DNA from: CAWBLP01 sp963789495
GTDB taxonomy: Bacteria; Pseudomonadota; Alphaproteobacteria; Acetobacterales; Acetobacteraceae
Direction: 5' to 3'
Assembly (NCBI GenBank): GCA_963789495.1
Contig: CAWBLP010000004.1
Coordinates: forward strand, 434,001-498,000
DNA length: 64,000 nucleotides
This document shows positions 46,079 through 55,607 of this stretch, piece by piece. Both the position numbers and the translations under genes were made by a program. The notes below the pieces were generated by a model. It saw only the letters and a program-made list of their open reading frames with translations. It was not told the DNA's origin and made no database searches. Positions within the stretch are counted from its first letter, which is position 1. Each line of letters opens with the position of its first letter.

Positions 46079-47266
46079 TCATCCGGCCGGCGTCGCCAGC
46101 CCTGCAAAATCCTCGCGCGCGCCGATCTTCACCGTCCGCCCGGTTGCGTGGTGGGGATTGGCGATCGGGTAGAAGGCCCAGCCAAAGGCGACCTGGTCGC
46201 GGCGCGGCGTCGCCACCAGCTTCGGCAGGATGGCTGCCACCGCGGTAATGCCGCGATGCCGGCGCCCCTGCGCGCGCAGCACCGCGCCGATGCCATCCAC
46301 CAGCGGCTGATCGAAGTCGGCCGGCACGCCCCCCAAAGACAGTACCAGAATGCCCGGCCGCTTGGCATTCAGCCGCCCCTGGGCCGTGGCGGCTGCCTCC
46401 AGGATTGCGACGCGCAAGGTCGCTGGGTCGGCCGGCTGCAACCTGGGCCATTCGAAGCGGGTGACCGGCTGCACCACGGCGGACAGATCCTCGGCACCAG
46501 GCGGACCCAGGCTGAACCCACCGATCCGGTTGTCCGCTGCCGGGCGGTCGAACACGACGTGATTGCCGCCGTCAAACAGGTTTTTGGCGGCGGCGAACAC
46601 CGCCAGCGCATGGACGGAAAAACCATCCGTCGCGACGGTGGCGGCCATGGCGGCGAATAGCGGGTGTTGCGACCAGGTCGCCACGAAGTGCCGGAAGGCG
46701 CCGAGATGGGCGGCGGACACGGAATCCGGATTGTCGGCAAGACAGGACCAGCCGGGCTGCCCGACCCGACCCTGCAGACGGCCCAGCGCCCATGCGAGTG
46801 AATGCCGCCCCGGCGTGGGACCCTGCGAGGCCTGGAGATGCGCGGCAAATCCGCCCTGCGTCAGTCGATCGTAGTCGGTCACGGCCTCGGCGATGGTGGC
46901 CGCCGACAGGCTCATCGGCTCGCGTGGCGGATCGTGCGGCCGGTTCAGCCGATCTGCGCGCTGGAGTTCCGCCGTGCCCGCAAGGACAGTGCCCGGAGGC
47001 AGGCGAAGCGACGTCGGCACCGGTTCGGCGTCGGGTGCCACCGCACGCACCCTTGCGGGCAGGACCTCTCCCGGCGGCAGGCTGGGGGTCGTAGTCACCG
47101 CACCGCAGGCAAAGCACTGGATGCTGATGGCCAGCAGGCTGCCGGGCCGATAGCCGGCCACCAGCAAGGACCGACCGCACGGGCAATCGAGCGTGCCGGA
47201 CCCGTCACCCAGACACACAGGGGCCGCGCCGACCTGCACGAAATGCGCGACCGGCGGCGAGGCCAT
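46079..47266 (-). CDS. Uncharacterised protein with N-terminal zinc-ribbon-like cysteines
   Basis: A 395-residue protein that I do not recognise. The N-terminus has five cysteines (C18, C28, C30, C51, C54) in the pattern C-x9-CxC-x20-CxxC, which suggests a small zinc ribbon. A low-complexity linker follows, then from about residue 115 a predicted globular domain with no known motif (EAVTDYDRLTQGGFAAHL to GWAFYPIANPHHATGR). No signal peptide or membrane helix is present. Coding character is strong throughout, so it is a real gene. It starts 5 bp after the DUF3035 lipoprotein stop, so it is probably the last gene of an ileS-lspA-lipoprotein transcript. Confidence 0.8.
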   Translation of the reverse strand: MASPPVAHFVQVGAAPVCLGDGSGTLDCPCGRSLLVAGYRPGSLLAISIQCFACGAVTTTPSLPPGEVLPARVRAVAPDAEPVPTSLRLPPGTVLAGTAELQRADRLNRPHDPPREPMSLSAATIAEAVTDYDRLTQGGFAAHLQASQGPTPGRHSLAWALGRLQGRVGQPGWSCLADNPDSVSAAHLGAFRHFVATWSQHPLFAAMAATVATDGFSVHALAVFAAAKNLFDGGNHVVFDRPAADNRIGGFSLGPPGAEDLSAVVQPVTRFEWPRLQPADPATLRVAILEAAATAQGRLNAKRPGILVLSLGGVPADFDQPLVDGIGAVLRAQGRRHRGITAVAAILPKLVATPRRDQVAFGWAFYPIANPHHATGRTVKIGAREDFAGLATPAG

Positions 47267-47271
47267 GGCGG

Positions 47272-47838
47272 CTAGAACAGGCCTTCCAGCCAGCCTTTAC
47301 GACGCGGCTGAATGATCGGCGTGTCGCCTGCCTCAGGGCTTTGTCCGAGCGCGGCATTCTCCCGCAGCCGCTGCGCTTCCCGCTTTGGGTCCACCACGAC
47401 CGGCTGCGGACCGTTGCGCCAGAACAGCAGGCGATCGACGAAGCCCTGGTCGGCTTCCTGCTTTTGCTGCGATTGGTCCACCTCGCGGCGGATGTCCGCC
47501 GGCGCCGGCGGGCCGGCCTGCTGCAGAAGCGCGGCCTGTCCCGGGCTTTCTCCGGCGGCAGGATTGCTCAGCGCCACCTGCGGAACCAGCGCTTCCTCGG
47601 CCTGTCGCGCCTCCGATTGTTCCTGCGGGCGGGCGACGCCCGGGCGCGGTGGTCGCAAGGCAAAGTCCGGCGGCATCGAGAGCGGTGCTCGCGTGGTCAC
47701 CGTGAACTCATCCGGCGCATCGCGGGTGAAGCCGAAGCTGCGCGACAGGCCGGCGGTATCGCAGCCGCTCAGCAGGGTCGCCGCACCCATCAACAGCAGC
47801 GCGGCCGTGAGCCGCCCGTCAAAATCCGATCTCCGCAT
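47272..47838 (-). CDS. DUF3035 family lipoprotein
   Basis: A 188-residue lipoprotein. The N-terminal helix ends in a lipobox, ATLLSGC, so it should be lipidated at that cysteine by Lgt and cleaved by LspA, whose gene lies just upstream. The conserved core is DEFTVTTRAPLSMPPDFALRPPRPG, diagnostic of DUF3035; the C-terminus RKGWLEGLF is also typical. The ATG at 47838 directly precedes the signal peptide. Placement after ileS and lspA is conserved in alphaproteobacteria. Function is unknown; an envelope role is inferred. Confidence 0.92.
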   Translation of the reverse strand: MRRSDFDGRLTAALLLMGAATLLSGCDTAGLSRSFGFTRDAPDEFTVTTRAPLSMPPDFALRPPRPGVARPQEQSEARQAEEALVPQVALSNPAAGESPGQAALLQQAGPPAPADIRREVDQSQQKQEADQGFVDRLLFWRNGPQPVVVDPKREAQRLRENAALGQSPEAGDTPIIQPRRKGWLEGLF

Positions 47839-47912
47839 GCGGGGCTTCCTACAGGTGGAACGGGAGTCACCGCAAGCGCGCGTCGGTGGGGCCGCGTCAT
47901 TCGCGCGTGGCA

Positions 47913-48434
47913 TCAACTGGCCGACGCATCCTTGGCGACGCGGGCTTTGCGGGGCCACTGGCTGTCCAGCACCAGCGCGATCACCCCGCAGACGATGGCG
48001 GCGTCGGCAAGATTGAACACGTACCAGTGCCAGGCGCCCAGGTGAACATCGATAAAGTCCACCACCGCGCCGAAACGCAGCCGGTCCAGCACATTGCCGA
48101 TGGCGCCGCCGGCAATTGCGCCGAGGGCAATGGCGACCAGGGGCGATTCGGCGCGGCGCAGCCAGAAGCCGAGCGCCACCACCACCGCCAGGGCGAGGGC
48201 GGCAAGCACCAGGTAGCCGCCCGTGCCGAACCCGGTCAGTAGGCCGAAGGTGACGCCGTGATTCCAAACCATGGTCAGGTTCAGCACCGGCAGCAGCTCG
48301 ACCCGACCGATCTGCGGCAGAGCGATTCCCAGCAGCACCCAGGCTTTGGTCGCCTGGTCGGCCGCCAGCACCAGCACCCCGGCGAGCACGCCCAGGGTGG
48401 TCAGCGCGTTACGCGGCGTGACGGATATGGCCAT
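47913..48434 (-). CDS. lspA: Lipoprotein signal peptidase
   Basis: A 173-residue inner-membrane aspartyl protease that removes prolipoprotein signal peptides. Four hydrophobic segments are present, and the family boxes are clear: LAADQATKAWV, NLTMVWNHGVTFGLL, GGAIGNVLDRLRFGAVVDFI and WYVFNLADAAI, which include the two catalytic aspartates. The ATG at 48434 shares a base with the ileS stop (TGATG), so the pair is translationally coupled. Confidence 0.97.
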   Translation of the reverse strand: MAISVTPRNALTTLGVLAGVLVLAADQATKAWVLLGIALPQIGRVELLPVLNLTMVWNHGVTFGLLTGFGTGGYLVLAALALAVVVALGFWLRRAESPLVAIALGAIAGGAIGNVLDRLRFGAVVDFIDVHLGAWHWYVFNLADAAIVCGVIALVLDSQWPRKARVAKDASAS

Positions 48435-51260
48435 CACGCGGCGGAACGGCAGACCAGGCCCAATTCCACCGCGTCGGTGCAGCGCAGGCAGAGCGTCGGG
48501 TGGGCTTGCTGCTGGCCGACTTCGGACAACACGCGCCAGCAGCGGACGCATTTCGTGCCGGGGGCCAGCGTGATGGCGGCGAACTCCTCGGTGCTGCCCG
48601 CCACCGGATGGACCGAGGAGACGATGGCGATCTCCCCCCATTCATCCGCGGTGAGCAACTCCGCCTCGTCCGCGGCCAGAGGCAGTGTCGCCGCCGCTTG
48701 CAGCGAAGATCCCAGCAGGTTGGTCTTGCGCGCCTCATCCAGCGGCACGGTGATGCGGCGGCGGATCGCGCGGATCTGGTCCCATTTGGCCGCCAGCCGA
48801 TCGTCCCGCCATTCCTGCGGCAGGTCCGGGAAGAGCTGCAGATGCACGCTGTCCTGCTCGCCGAACCGGGCGCACCAGGCTTCCTCGGCGGTGAAACAGA
48901 GCACCGGAGCCAGCCACGTGGTCAGGCAACGATGCAACTGGTCCAGCACGGTGCGGGCAGCGCGGCGGCGCAGGCTGTCCGGCCGGTCGCAGTAGATCGC
49001 GTCCTTGCGGACATCGAAGTAGAACGCCGACAGGTCGGTGGCGCAGAAATTATGCAGTTCAGGATACACGCCGGTCCAGTCGTAGCTCTGCACCGCGGCA
49101 CGGACCCGGGCATCCAGCCCGGTCAGCCGGTGCAGCATCCAGCGCTCCAGTTCCGGCATCTCGGTGAACGGAACGCGCTCTTCATCGGTAAAGCCCGCCA
49201 GGCTGCCCAGCACCCAGCGCAGCGTGTTGCGCAGGCGGCGGTACAGTTCGGCGTTCTGCTTCAGGATCTCCGGCCCGATCCGCAGATCCTCGGTGGTATC
49301 GGACATCATCACCCACAGCCGGAGGATATCGACGCCATATTTGTCGGCGACCTCCTGCGGCGCGGTGACGTTGCCGAGCGACTTCGACATCTTGCGGCCC
49401 TGTTCGTCCATGACGAAGCCGTGGGTCAGCACCGCGTTGAACGGGGCGCGGCCGCGGGTGCCGACCGCCTCCAGCAGCGAGGAATGGAACCAGCCGCGAT
49501 GCTGGTCGGTGCCTTCCAGGTACAGGTCGGCCGGCCAGGGCAGGTTGCGCCCCTCCAGGACGAAGGCATGGGTCGAGCCCGAACTCGAACCACACGTCGA
49601 CGATGTCCTTCACCTGCTCAAAGTCGTCGGGATTGCGGTCATTGCCGAGGAAGCGGGACGGCGGCGACGAGTACCATGCGTCGGCGCCCTCCGCGGTGAA
49701 GGCCTCCACGATGCGCTGCACGACGGCGGGGTCGCGCAACGGCTGGCCGCTGCGCTTCTCGACGAACACCGGGATCGGCACGCCCCAGGCACGCTGGCGG
49801 GAGATGCACCAGTCGGGCCGTGCGGCGACCATTGAGCCGATGCGGTTGCGGCCGGCATCCGGCACGAACCGGGTCGCGTCGATCGCGGCGAGCGCCTTGT
49901 CGCGGATGTGCTCCGGCCCATCCATGCGGATGAACCATTGCGGCGTGGCGCGGAAGATCAGTGGTGCCTTGGAGCGCCAGGAATGCGGGTAGGAATGCAC
50001 CAGCTTGCCGCGGGCCAGCAGGGCACCGGCTTCGATCAGCGCGGCGCAGATCGGATCGGCGGCCTTGTAGACATGGACGCCGGGGAACAACGGTACCCAG
50101 GGATTGAAGGTGCCGTCATCGCCGACGGTTTCCGGAACCTCCAGCCCGTGTTTGCGGCCGAGGTCGAAATCCTCCTCGCCATGGCCAGGGGCGATATGCA
50201 CGAAGCCGGTGCCCGCCTCGGTGGTGACGAAGTCGCCGAACAGCAGGGGCGTGTCCTGCTCATAGCCGCCGTTGGTTCCCTTGGCGCCGCGCAGCGGATG
50301 GGCGCAGACGATGCCGTCCAGCGCCGATCCCTTGAACACGTGGTCGAGGTGATGGGTGGTGATGCCGGTGTCCTGGCAGAACTGCGACAGCAGCGGCAGC
50401 GCGACCAGCAATTTCTCCCCGACCCGGGCCAGCGAGCCTTCGGCCACGCCGTCCACATGAACCAGCGCGTAGTCGAATTCCGGTCCCGCCGCGATGGCCC
50501 GGTTGCCCGGCATGGTCCAGGGCGTGGTGGTCCAGATCACCACAGCGGCGTCGCGCAGCGCGGGGATCGGCGCCTGCACGACCGGGAACCGCACCCAGAT
50601 CGTCGAGCTGGTGTGGTCGTGGTACTCGATCTCGGCTTCCGCCAGCGCGGTCTTCTCCACCGGCGACCACATCACCGGCCGCAGCCCGCGATACAGCGCG
50701 CCGTTCAGCAGGAATTTGCAGATCTCATGCGCGATCGCCGCCTCGGAAGGGTGGTCCATGGTGGCGTAGCGGGCCGGAAAGTCGCCTTCGACACCCAAAC
50801 GGCGGAATTCCTGCCGCTGCACGCCCATCCAGTGTTCCGCATAGGCGCGGCATTCAGCACGAAAATCCAGGATCGGGACCGCGTCCTTGTCCCTCTTTTT
50901 CGCCCGGTACTCTTCCTCGATCTTCCACTCGATCGGCAGGCCGTGGCAGTCCCAGCCCGGGATGTAGTTGGCGTCGTAGCCGGCCATCTGGCGGGTCCGG
51001 TTGATGACGTCCTTCAGGATCTTGTTGAGTGCCGTGCCGATATGGATGTTGCCGTTCGCGTAGGGGGGGCCGTCATGCAGGATGAACAGGGGTCGGCCCT
51101 TGGATGCGGCACGCAACCGGCTCCATAGGTCGGCGGCATCCCATCGGGCGAGGATCCGCGGCTCCTTCTTCGGCAGGTCGCCGCGCATCGGAAAGCCGGT
51201 CTGCGGCAGGAATACCGTGTCGCGGTAGTCGCGCTGGATTTCGGTCGGGGCGTCGTTCAT
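48434..51260 (-). CDS. ileS: Isoleucyl-tRNA synthetase (one frameshift)
   Basis: A class I synthetase of 941 residues if repaired. The HIGH box is ANGNIHIGTALNK, the CP1 editing region follows, KMSKS occurs as GRKMSKSLGN, and the C-terminal zinc finger is CVRCWRV with CLRC. The frame breaks near 49582: one extra base (T on the coding strand) in the DVWFE region turns the expected serine-glycine-serine codons out of frame; deleting it joins both halves and makes the length a multiple of three. IleS is essential and no second copy is seen here, so an assembly error is the likely cause. Its stop overlaps lspA. Confidence 0.93.
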
Positions 51261-51433
51261 GGCAGGTCCGAGCGGCGTGGGCCGCGCTGGAGGAGGCGGT
51301 CAGGCGTGCACGATCCCGGGGCTGTCACAAGCCGCCGGGCTGGTAATTCGTGTCTGCCTATACACTGGTGCCATGCGGCGGACTATGACGAGGCGGCCAG
51401 GGGCGGGTCAAGCGCAACGAACAAGCGCAACGG

Positions 51434-52024
51434 TCAGGCGCCATAGCGGGGGTCCGCATAGTCGATCACCCGCGCCTCCCCGTGGGCCGTGTCCAATACG
51501 GCGCAGCTCAACAGCCGGCCGTTGCTGTGGTCGCGCGCGTCGCCCGCCGAACCCGGGTTCACGACCAGCACTGACCCCACCCGGCGCACCACCTGCGCAT
51601 GAGTGTGCCCGTAGAGCACCACATCTGCGTCGGCCTCGGCGAACTGCGCCAGCGCCGCGCTGTGTGGATACACGTAGGCGCCACGCGGCTCCCATGGGGT
51701 GGAGTGCACCATCAGCACGCGCATCCCGTCCCGTTCCAGCAGTCGCCGTGAGGGCTGGTCGGCCAGGAACGCCAGCAGCGTGGGGTCCAGCCCGGGGCGC
51801 TCCCGGGCCCGCACACCGGCGGAGGAGTAGAACACCTCCTCATGGTTGCCCTGGATGATCTGCGCCTCGCGGTCACGTAGCAGGGCAACCACCTCGTTGG
51901 AGAACTGATAGTCGTAGATGCAGTCGCCGAGGCAGAGCAGCTCGTCCACGTCGCCCATCAGCGAGAGCGCCCGCTGCAGGCCCGGCAGGTTGCCATGAAT
52001 GTCCGAAACGATGCCGAGCTTCAA
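51434..52024 (-). CDS. Metallophosphoesterase, YfcE/MJ0936-like
   Basis: A 196-residue calcineurin-like phosphoesterase of the small YfcE type. Metal-binding motifs in order: SDIHGN (D8, H10), GDCIYD, GNHEE, a histidine in MVHSTP and YGHTHAQ. It probably hydrolyses phosphodiesters, with unknown natural substrate. It is monocistronic: 173 bp from ileS downstream and over 300 bp from udgX upstream. Confidence 0.93.
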   Translation of the reverse strand: MKLGIVSDIHGNLPGLQRALSLMGDVDELLCLGDCIYDYQFSNEVVALLRDREAQIIQGNHEEVFYSSAGVRARERPGLDPTLLAFLADQPSRRLLERDGMRVLMVHSTPWEPRGAYVYPHSAALAQFAEADADVVLYGHTHAQVVRRVGSVLVVNPGSAGDARDHSNGRLLSCAVLDTAHGEARVIDYADPRYGA

Positions 52025-52335
52025 CGAGTTCTTCCTTCTGTTCGGCCGTGGGCAGTGAAGCGTGGGCTCGCACCGCCACCGGCGGCAAGCAGCCTGCGCT
52101 CAGACGGTACGCAATGGAGGGTTCGGCGGCAGGAGATGCAGGGCGCAGTGGTGTAGGTCAAGTGTACTGCCGAACGCCTGGCATCGGTATGTCGCAATTC
52201 CGGATCATGCGGTCTGCCGGACGCCGCAGCATGGCTGGGCGCCCAGGCTTTGGCGGCGGGAACACCAGCCGATGGGATGCGTTCCGCCAATGACAGCCAG
52301 AGCATCGGCTGCCACGGGCCGACAATGCGGCGCTG
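52025..52335. other. Intergenic stretch upstream of the phosphoesterase
   Basis: About 310 bp between the udgX stop and the phosphoesterase start, both on the minus strand. No credible gene is seen on either strand. It presumably holds the phosphoesterase promoter; boxes could not be assigned. Confidence 0.5.
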
Positions 52336-53646
52336 TCACAAGGTTTCGATCAGAGTCCGTATAGCCTCCAGGTCGCGTACGAAGGCGCGGTATTCGCGCG
52401 CCTTGGCGTCCCCGTCCGGCACGCGCAACAGGTAGGACGGGTGCACCGTGACGAACGCAAGCTGGCCGTCCTCCATGGTGATCGGCCGACCGCGTTCGCG
52501 GGTGACGGTGACGGTGCGGTTCAGCACCGCCCTCGCCGCGCTGCCGCCCATCAGCACCAGCAGGGCGGGACGCAGCCGGACGCGCTCGACGTCCAGCCAG
52601 AACCGGCAGGCGTTGATCTCCGGCAGGTCCGGGGTCTGATGGATGCGGCGTTTGCCGCGCGGGGTGAACTTGAAATGCTTGACCGCATTGGTGACGTAAA
52701 CCGAGCGCCGATCGATGCCCGCTTCCTCCATGGCGCGGTCCAGTATCTGGCCGGCCGGGCCAACAAAGGGACGACCGATCACGTCTTCCTGGTCACCGGG
52801 CTGCTCGCCGATGAACATCACCCGCGCCGCTGCCGGACCTTCGCCGAACACGGTCTGGGTGGCCGGCTCATACAGCTGGCAGCGGCGACAGTCACCGGCC
52901 TCGCGGGTTGCTTCCAGCAGGCCGGGATCGACGTGTTGCGGCAGTACCACGGGACCGATCGAGGGGCGATCCGGCGGGCGAGGCGCCTCATCCAGCGGCT
53001 CCGCCTCCGGGATCGACGAGCCGATCCGTCCCGCGCGGTGCACCCTGGCCTGATGGCCGTGCCACCAGGCAGCCAGCGCCTCGTCATCCTTCATCGTCTT
53101 CGGGGCCTCGCCGAAGCGCAGGTTCTCGGCGTCCCACAATGCGCTGCCATCCGGCGTCACGATGCCGAACGGTGTCTGAGCGAACCGCCGAACCAGCAAC
53201 TGCGCATTGGCTTCCAGCACGAAATGGCCAGGTGCGTACCAGCCGACATGATGGGTCGCATTGCCGCTCTCGACCGGCAGGAAGCGGAGATTGGTGCGCA
53301 TCCGATGGGCCTCGGCACGCACCGCAAGCGCGAGACCCTGCGCCTGGTGAAACTCCGGATCGTCCGAGGTGAGCTTGCTGCCCGCATTGGCGCGCCAGAT
53401 CAGGCGATACAGCAGGTCAAACCGCATCGGCTCGCGTGCCTGAAACGCGAGTGCCGCCATCGAGACCAGGGGGCGCGACACATTGAAACCGCCACTACTC
53501 TCGGGCAGCGGGTCCGCGGTGGCTTCCGAATGGCCGCGAACCGACCAGTGGACCTGCTCCGGCTTCGCCCCGGCCAGCACCAGGGCGCGCGTGGCTTTGC
53601 GCCACCCGTCCCAATCGGTCTCACCGTCCAGCACGACCCGATGCAT
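52336..53646 (-). CDS. udgX: UdgX family uracil-DNA glycosylase with DUF4130-type N-domain
   Basis: A 436-residue two-domain repair protein. Residues 1-210 form the DUF4130-type domain common in these fusions. From about 245 comes a UdgX domain: iron-sulfur cysteines C253, C256 and C347 (H324 probably supplies the fourth position), GEQPGDQEDVIG, and the UdgX-specific GKRRIHQTP loop with H336, the residue that becomes covalently bonded to the excised uracil site in mycobacterial UdgX. The ATG at 53646 is preferred over a TTG at 53664. The usual radical SAM partner gene is not adjacent. Confidence 0.93.
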   Translation of the reverse strand: MHRVVLDGETDWDGWRKATRALVLAGAKPEQVHWSVRGHSEATADPLPESSGGFNVSRPLVSMAALAFQAREPMRFDLLYRLIWRANAGSKLTSDDPEFHQAQGLALAVRAEAHRMRTNLRFLPVESGNATHHVGWYAPGHFVLEANAQLLVRRFAQTPFGIVTPDGSALWDAENLRFGEAPKTMKDDEALAAWWHGHQARVHRAGRIGSSIPEAEPLDEAPRPPDRPSIGPVVLPQHVDPGLLEATREAGDCRRCQLYEPATQTVFGEGPAAARVMFIGEQPGDQEDVIGRPFVGPAGQILDRAMEEAGIDRRSVYVTNAVKHFKFTPRGKRRIHQTPDLPEINACRFWLDVERVRLRPALLVLMGGSAARAVLNRTVTVTRERGRPITMEDGQLAFVTVHPSYLLRVPDGDAKAREYRAFVRDLEAIRTLIETL

Positions 53647-53893
53647 GGTTTCAGCAAACCTCAACCAGACGCGGTTTCCAACCCTGCCAGGTGTTCACCC
53701 TGTGGTGCGTTATGCGCCGGTGCCTTTGCTGTCCCGCGAGCAACGGGCGACAAGATCGTTTACGCAGGCGATCCTCCACCCTAAAGTCCGTTCATGTTCC
53801 GGCAGATCAAGCATACGGTCCGTGTCAATAAGCTCCCCACCGGGGCGGCATGGGCGGACGCTTGTTGACGGCACCAACATAGCGAACATCCCC

Positions 53894-53929
53894 AAGGCCC
53901 CGCCGGCTACCGACGGGGCCTTCGCTTTT
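53894..53929 (+). terminator. Intrinsic terminator in the asd leader
   Basis: A perfect 9-bp stem AAGGCCCCG (53894-53902) and CGGGGCCTT (53914-53922) with an 11-base loop is followed by CGCTTTT. It points along the plus strand and ends 37 bp before the asd start, while the gene on its other side (udgX) is transcribed away from it. With no upstream plus-strand gene to terminate, it may be an attenuator in the asd leader or end a small RNA. Confidence 0.7.
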
Positions 53930-53966
53930 CAGGCACTCGTCTCCCGGCCCAGACGGAGACGAGTCC

Positions 53967-54983
53967 ATGAGCCCCAGTCCCCCGCGTCTCGCCATCGTCG
54001 GCGCCACCGGCGCAGTCGGTGCCGAACTGCTGCTCTGCCTGGAGCAGCGAAACTTTCCGGTGTCCCGGCTGCGCCTGTTCGCCTCCGCCCGGTCGGCGGG
54101 ACGGCGCCTGCTGTTCCGCGGCGAGGGTGTTCCGGTGGAGCCGCTGACCGAGACCGCTCTCTCCGGCACCGACATCGCGCTGTTTTCCGCCGGCAGCAGC
54201 ATTGCCCGCCAATTCGCCCCGTTGGCGGTGCGGCAGGGTGCGATCGTCGTCGACAACTCCTCGGCGTTTCGCATGCAGCAAGAGGTGCCGCTGGTGGTGC
54301 CGGAAGTGAACCCCGACGCGATCGCGAAACATCGCGGGATCATCGCCAATCCGCACTGCGTGGCGATCGTTGCCGTCATGCCGCTGTGGCCGCTGCATCG
54401 CCGCAATCGCATTCGCCGGGTGATTGCCGCGACCTATCAGGCCGCGTCCGGTGCCGGCGCCGCGGCGATGGAGGAGCTCCGCGAATCCACCGCCGCCTAT
54501 CTCGCCGGCCATTCCTATACCAACCGCGTTCTGGTGCACCCCTACGCATTCAACTTGTTCAGCCACGACACCCAGGTGAACCCCTCCAGTGGCTACAATG
54601 AGGAGGAGACCAAGGTGATGCAGGAGATGCGCAAGATCATGCAGGACGACGCGCTGCGCATCGGCATCACCTGCATCCGCGTTCCCGTGCTGCGCGCACA
54701 TTCCATCGCGCTGACGGTGGAGTTCAGCGACCCGATCACGCCGGCGGAGGTGCGCGACGTGCTAGGATCGGCGCCCGGTGTGCGCGTGGTAGACGACGTG
54801 CCGCATAATCATTTCCCGATGCCGATCGAGGCGTCCGGACAGGATGACGTCCTGGCCGGGCGGATTCGTCAGGATGTCAGCGATCCGTCTGGCCGCTCGA
54901 TTGCGTTGTTCGTCGCCGGTGATCAGTTGCGCAAAGGGGCCGCGCTGAACGCGGTGCAGATCGCGGAAAAGCTTCTGATGTGA
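53967..54983 (+). CDS. asd: Aspartate-semialdehyde dehydrogenase
   Basis: A 338-residue enzyme reducing aspartyl phosphate to aspartate semialdehyde with NADPH, for lysine, threonine, methionine and diaminopimelate. The NADP loop is IVGATGAVGAELL; the nucleophile is C131 in IIANPHCVAI (canonical NPNC, with histidine replacing the second asparagine), Q158 follows in TYQAASGAG, and the catalytic histidine is in RVPVLRAHS. GACGGAGACGAG precedes the ATG. Preceded by a terminator-like leader hairpin. Confidence 0.95.
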   Translation: MSPSPPRLAIVGATGAVGAELLLCLEQRNFPVSRLRLFASARSAGRRLLFRGEGVPVEPLTETALSGTDIALFSAGSSIARQFAPLAVRQGAIVVDNSSAFRMQQEVPLVVPEVNPDAIAKHRGIIANPHCVAIVAVMPLWPLHRRNRIRRVIAATYQAASGAGAAAMEELRESTAAYLAGHSYTNRVLVHPYAFNLFSHDTQVNPSSGYNEEETKVMQEMRKIMQDDALRIGITCIRVPVLRAHSIALTVEFSDPITPAEVRDVLGSAPGVRVVDDVPHNHFPMPIEASGQDDVLAGRIRQDVSDPSGRSIALFVAGDQLRKGAALNAVQIAEKLLM

Positions 54984-55088
54984 GCCAGGTTTTCATCGGG
55001 CGAGCAACGCAGGCGGCGCGTCGCCGTCATGGCCCGATTTAAGGGTCATGACGGGGAAGCCCTTGCGGCTGTCCGTCTCCGCCACCGA

Positions 55089-55352
55089 CTATTCGGGCGG
55101 CAGGCCGTAGGGGAATGCCTCCCGCCGCAGGCCGTCGGATGAATAGTCGATCTCCTCCGGCCAGGTGAGGCCGACACCGTCGTCCAGGACGATCATGGTT
55201 GCCGCGAAATAATCGCCGTCGCGCAGCGGCGTGAAATAGCCGCCGCGATCGATGATCGGCAGGAAATCGATGACCGCGCTGACCCCGTCCGACCAGGTGA
55301 TGGTAACGGTGTGGTCGGGATGGGCGGTCGCCTCGGCGATTTCGTACAGCAT
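55089..55352 (-). CDS. DUF2442 domain-containing protein
   Basis: An 87-residue protein of the DUF2442 type (HPDHTVTITWSDGVSAVIDFLPII to GVGLTWPEEIDYSSDGLR). Family members often pair with DUF4160 proteins in possible toxin-antitoxin modules, but no partner is present in the 255 bp upstream or the 105 bp downstream. Function unknown. Confidence 0.85.
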   Translation of the reverse strand: MLYEIAEATAHPDHTVTITWSDGVSAVIDFLPIIDRGGYFTPLRDGDYFAATMIVLDDGVGLTWPEEIDYSSDGLRREAFPYGLPPE

Positions 55353-55607
55353 GGCGCGGCTCTTCTCGCGAACTTCAGGATCAGCGGAGGCGGGACGCTA
55401 TCGCGGTCGCGGCGACGCGTCACATTCTGGCCAGGGCGGGTATCCGCCGCGCCGCGCCGCGGCGGGCCGGATCGGCATCCGCTCCAGGCCGGCCGCACCG
55501 ATTTGATGGTGCCGACGCTCGGGCCTAGAGTTGGCGCTCAAAGCGACAACAGTGAAGCAGCGGCCGCATGGGTTTTGCCGACGCCGCAGGGGGAGTGAGG
55601 TGATCCA

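Noticed and set aside
52159..52175. The 15-mer AGTGTACTGCCGAAC shared with the leader of the universal stress gene near 60715
   Set aside because: One shared 15-mer is expected by chance in 64 kb; no further similarity around either copy.
53794..53868. A 24-codon frame upstream of asd as a possible leader peptide
   Set aside because: No ribosome site and no run of lysine, threonine or methionine codons; kept only as a remark on the asd leader.
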